Of a stretch of DNA of 14,250 nucleotides, positions 13,117-14,250 are shown one piece after another; positions within the stretch are counted from its first letter, which is position 1, and every line of letters starts with the position of its first letter. The notes below the pieces were generated by a model, which saw nothing but the letters and a program-made list of their open reading frames with translations, was not told where the DNA came from and ran no database searches. The stretch is from an uncultured Verrucomicrobiota bacterium. GTDB taxonomy: Bacteria > Verrucomicrobiota > Kiritimatiellia > RFP12 > UBA1067. A program made the translations under genes and the position numbers. Location of the stretch: positions 1 to 14,250 of the forward strand of contig CALYRV010000048.1 of NCBI GenBank assembly GCA_945483525.1. Direction: 5' to 3'.

Positions 13117-13137
13117 GGTTGAAGGTTGAGAGTGGAA
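13117..13137 (+). repeat. Heptamer patch in the gap before lysS
   Basis: Three units, GGTTGAA, GGTTGAG and AGTGGAA, begin right after the stop codon of the activase gene and occupy most of the 29-nt gap. They resemble the classes at 1441-1465 and 5319-5345. Confidence 0.6.
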
Positions 13138-13145
13138 TAAACAAG

Positions 13146-14250
13146 ATGGAAAACACCAACGAGTATCGTGAACAGCGTCTCAATTCGATGAAGACGCTCA
13201 AGGAGATGGGCTACGAGCCTTTTGGCTGCAAGTACGATCATGTGGACCTTAAGGTCGCGAGAGAAACATTCGAAGAAGGTAAGTCCGTCCGTGTCGCCGG
13301 GCGCCTCCTCATGATTCGCCGCATGGGCAAGATGAACTTCTGCACCATGAACGACGGTACGGACCGCTTTCAGCTGATCTTCAAGCGTGACGAGCTTTCA
13401 GAAACCGCGTTCGCGGCGTTCAAGCAGCTAAATCTCGGCGACATCATCGGCGCCGAAGGCGCGTTCTTTACGACGCAGAAGGGAGAGAAGTCTGTCGTTG
13501 TCAAGGAATGGACGATGCTGGCGAAGGCTCTCGAGCAGCCGCCAGAGAAGTTTCACGGACTCGTCGACGAGGAGGAGTGCTACCGCCGTCGTTACGTTGA
13601 CCTCATGACTAACGATGAGACTCGCGCGCGCTTTTTCACGCGTTCGCGTCTCCTTATGGAGATTCGCAAGTATCTTTGGTCCAAGGGTTTCGTCGAAGTC
13701 GAGACTCCAATCCTCCAAAATCAGGCCGGCGGCGCCGCGGCGAAGCCGTTCTTCTCGCACTTCAACGCTCTCGACCAAGACTGCGTGATGCGCATCGCCC
13801 CCGAGCTCTACCTTAAGCGGCTTCTTGTCGGCGGCATGAACAAGGTGTTCGAGCTTGGCAAGGACTTCCGTAACGAGGGTATTGACCGTACCCACAACCC
13901 CGAGTTCACGGTGTGCGAGATCTACGAGGCTTACGGCGACCGCACTTCGATGGAGGCGATCATGGAAGGGCTGCTTCCGCATCTCTGCGATACCGTCATC
14001 GGCAAGCGGGTTGTCGAGTACGGCGAAAACAAGGTGCCGATTGACTTCACTCCTCCGTATCGTCGTGTTGCCTACAAGGATCTCGTGAAGGACCTCATGG
14101 GAGCCGATTGGTTCGATAAGCCGTTTGACGCGCAGCTTGCCCAGGCGAAGCAGATGGCGAAGGAGAAGGACGTTAATCTTGAGCTTGACGGGATTACGAC
14201 CGAGCTCATGCTTACGCACGAGGTCTACGACAAGATGATCGAGAAGACCC
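13146..14250 (+). CDS. lysS: Lysyl-tRNA synthetase, class II (3' end cut by window)
   Basis: The first 368 residues of a class II lysyl-tRNA synthetase, which charges tRNA-Lys in the cytoplasm; the frame is open to the window edge. An OB-fold anticodon-binding domain spans about 45-125 (VRVAGRLLMIRRMGK, FQLIF), followed by the characteristic YRRRYVDLM (146-154), motif 1 around KGFVEVETPILQ (180-191), RIAPELYLKRLLVGG (216-230) and motif 2 FRNEGIDRTHNPEF (241-254). Motif 3 would lie beyond the edge. ATG 13146 gives the expected N-terminal length; a Shine-Dalgarno is not apparent and the 29-nt upstream gap is mostly a heptamer repeat. It probably reads on from the activase gene, as no terminator or extended -10 element lies between them. 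Confidence 0.96.
   Translation, partial: MENTNEYREQRLNSMKTLKEMGYEPFGCKYDHVDLKVARETFEEGKSVRVAGRLLMIRRMGKMNFCTMNDGTDRFQLIFKRDELSETAFAAFKQLNLGDIIGAEGAFFTTQKGEKSVVVKEWTMLAKALEQPPEKFHGLVDEEECYRRRYVDLMTNDETRARFFTRSRLLMEIRKYLWSKGFVEVETPILQNQAGGAAAKPFFSHFNALDQDCVMRIAPELYLKRLLVGGMNKVFELGKDFRNEGIDRTHNPEFTVCEIYEAYGDRTSMEAIMEGLLPHLCDTVIGKRVVEYGENKVPIDFTPPYRRVAYKDLVKDLMGADWFDKPFDAQLAQAKQMAKEKDVNLELDGITTELMLTHEVYDKMIEKT

Overview
The window looks like chromosomal DNA of an anaerobic Gram-negative bacterium. A 2-hydroxyacyl-CoA dehydratase-type activase, a U32-like protein with Cys clusters and a LolCDE/MacB-style exporter support this. A member of the PVC group (Kiritimatiellota, Lentisphaerota or Verrucomicrobiota) would fit, but that placement rests on gene style and is not proven. 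All twelve genes found lie on the + strand and are tightly packed. There are four short tandem overlaps or near-contacts and no gene-free stretch longer than about 70 bases. No tRNA, rRNA, CRISPR array, transposase or integrase was seen.

Layout. (1) 25-4127: a secreted alpha/alpha-toroid (squalene-cyclase-fold repeat) protein, followed by an ABC ATPase and a two-FtsX-domain permease. (2) 4147-7103: a UbiA-family prenyltransferase, an O-methyltransferase and a phosphodiesterase-family protein resembling EboF. The first and third together recall the ebo cluster, here in a reduced or variant form. (3) 7118-8847: a U32-like TIM-barrel protein with seven Cys in two clusters, translationally coupled to a membrane-anchored coiled-coil protein of unknown function and closed by a clear intrinsic terminator. 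(4) 8917-13116: argB, argD and a fused CoA-enzyme activase/dehydratase-component protein. (5) 13146 to the right edge: lysS, cut by the window end.

Regulation. Four units start with an extended -10 element (TGATATAAT three times, TGGTAGAAT once) placed so close to the ATG that transcription should begin at, or at most about 5 nt before, the start codon. No -35 box is visible. One internal gene (8116) has a perfect AAGGAGG, so the organism appears to use both leaderless and Shine-Dalgarno initiation.

The most unusual feature is a scatter of degenerate heptanucleotide repeat arrays (7-nt and 21-nt periods) of several sequence classes. They fill intergenic gaps and also sit in frame inside coding sequences: the signal peptide of the toroid protein, the ABC ATPase, three places in the permease, both halves of a hairpin-like insert in the methyltransferase, and the phosphodiesterase. 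One 33-bp element is 30/33 identical and in the same reading frame in two unrelated genes (permease and methyltransferase). These arrays are concentrated in the first 7 kb; the housekeeping half has one, just upstream of lysS.
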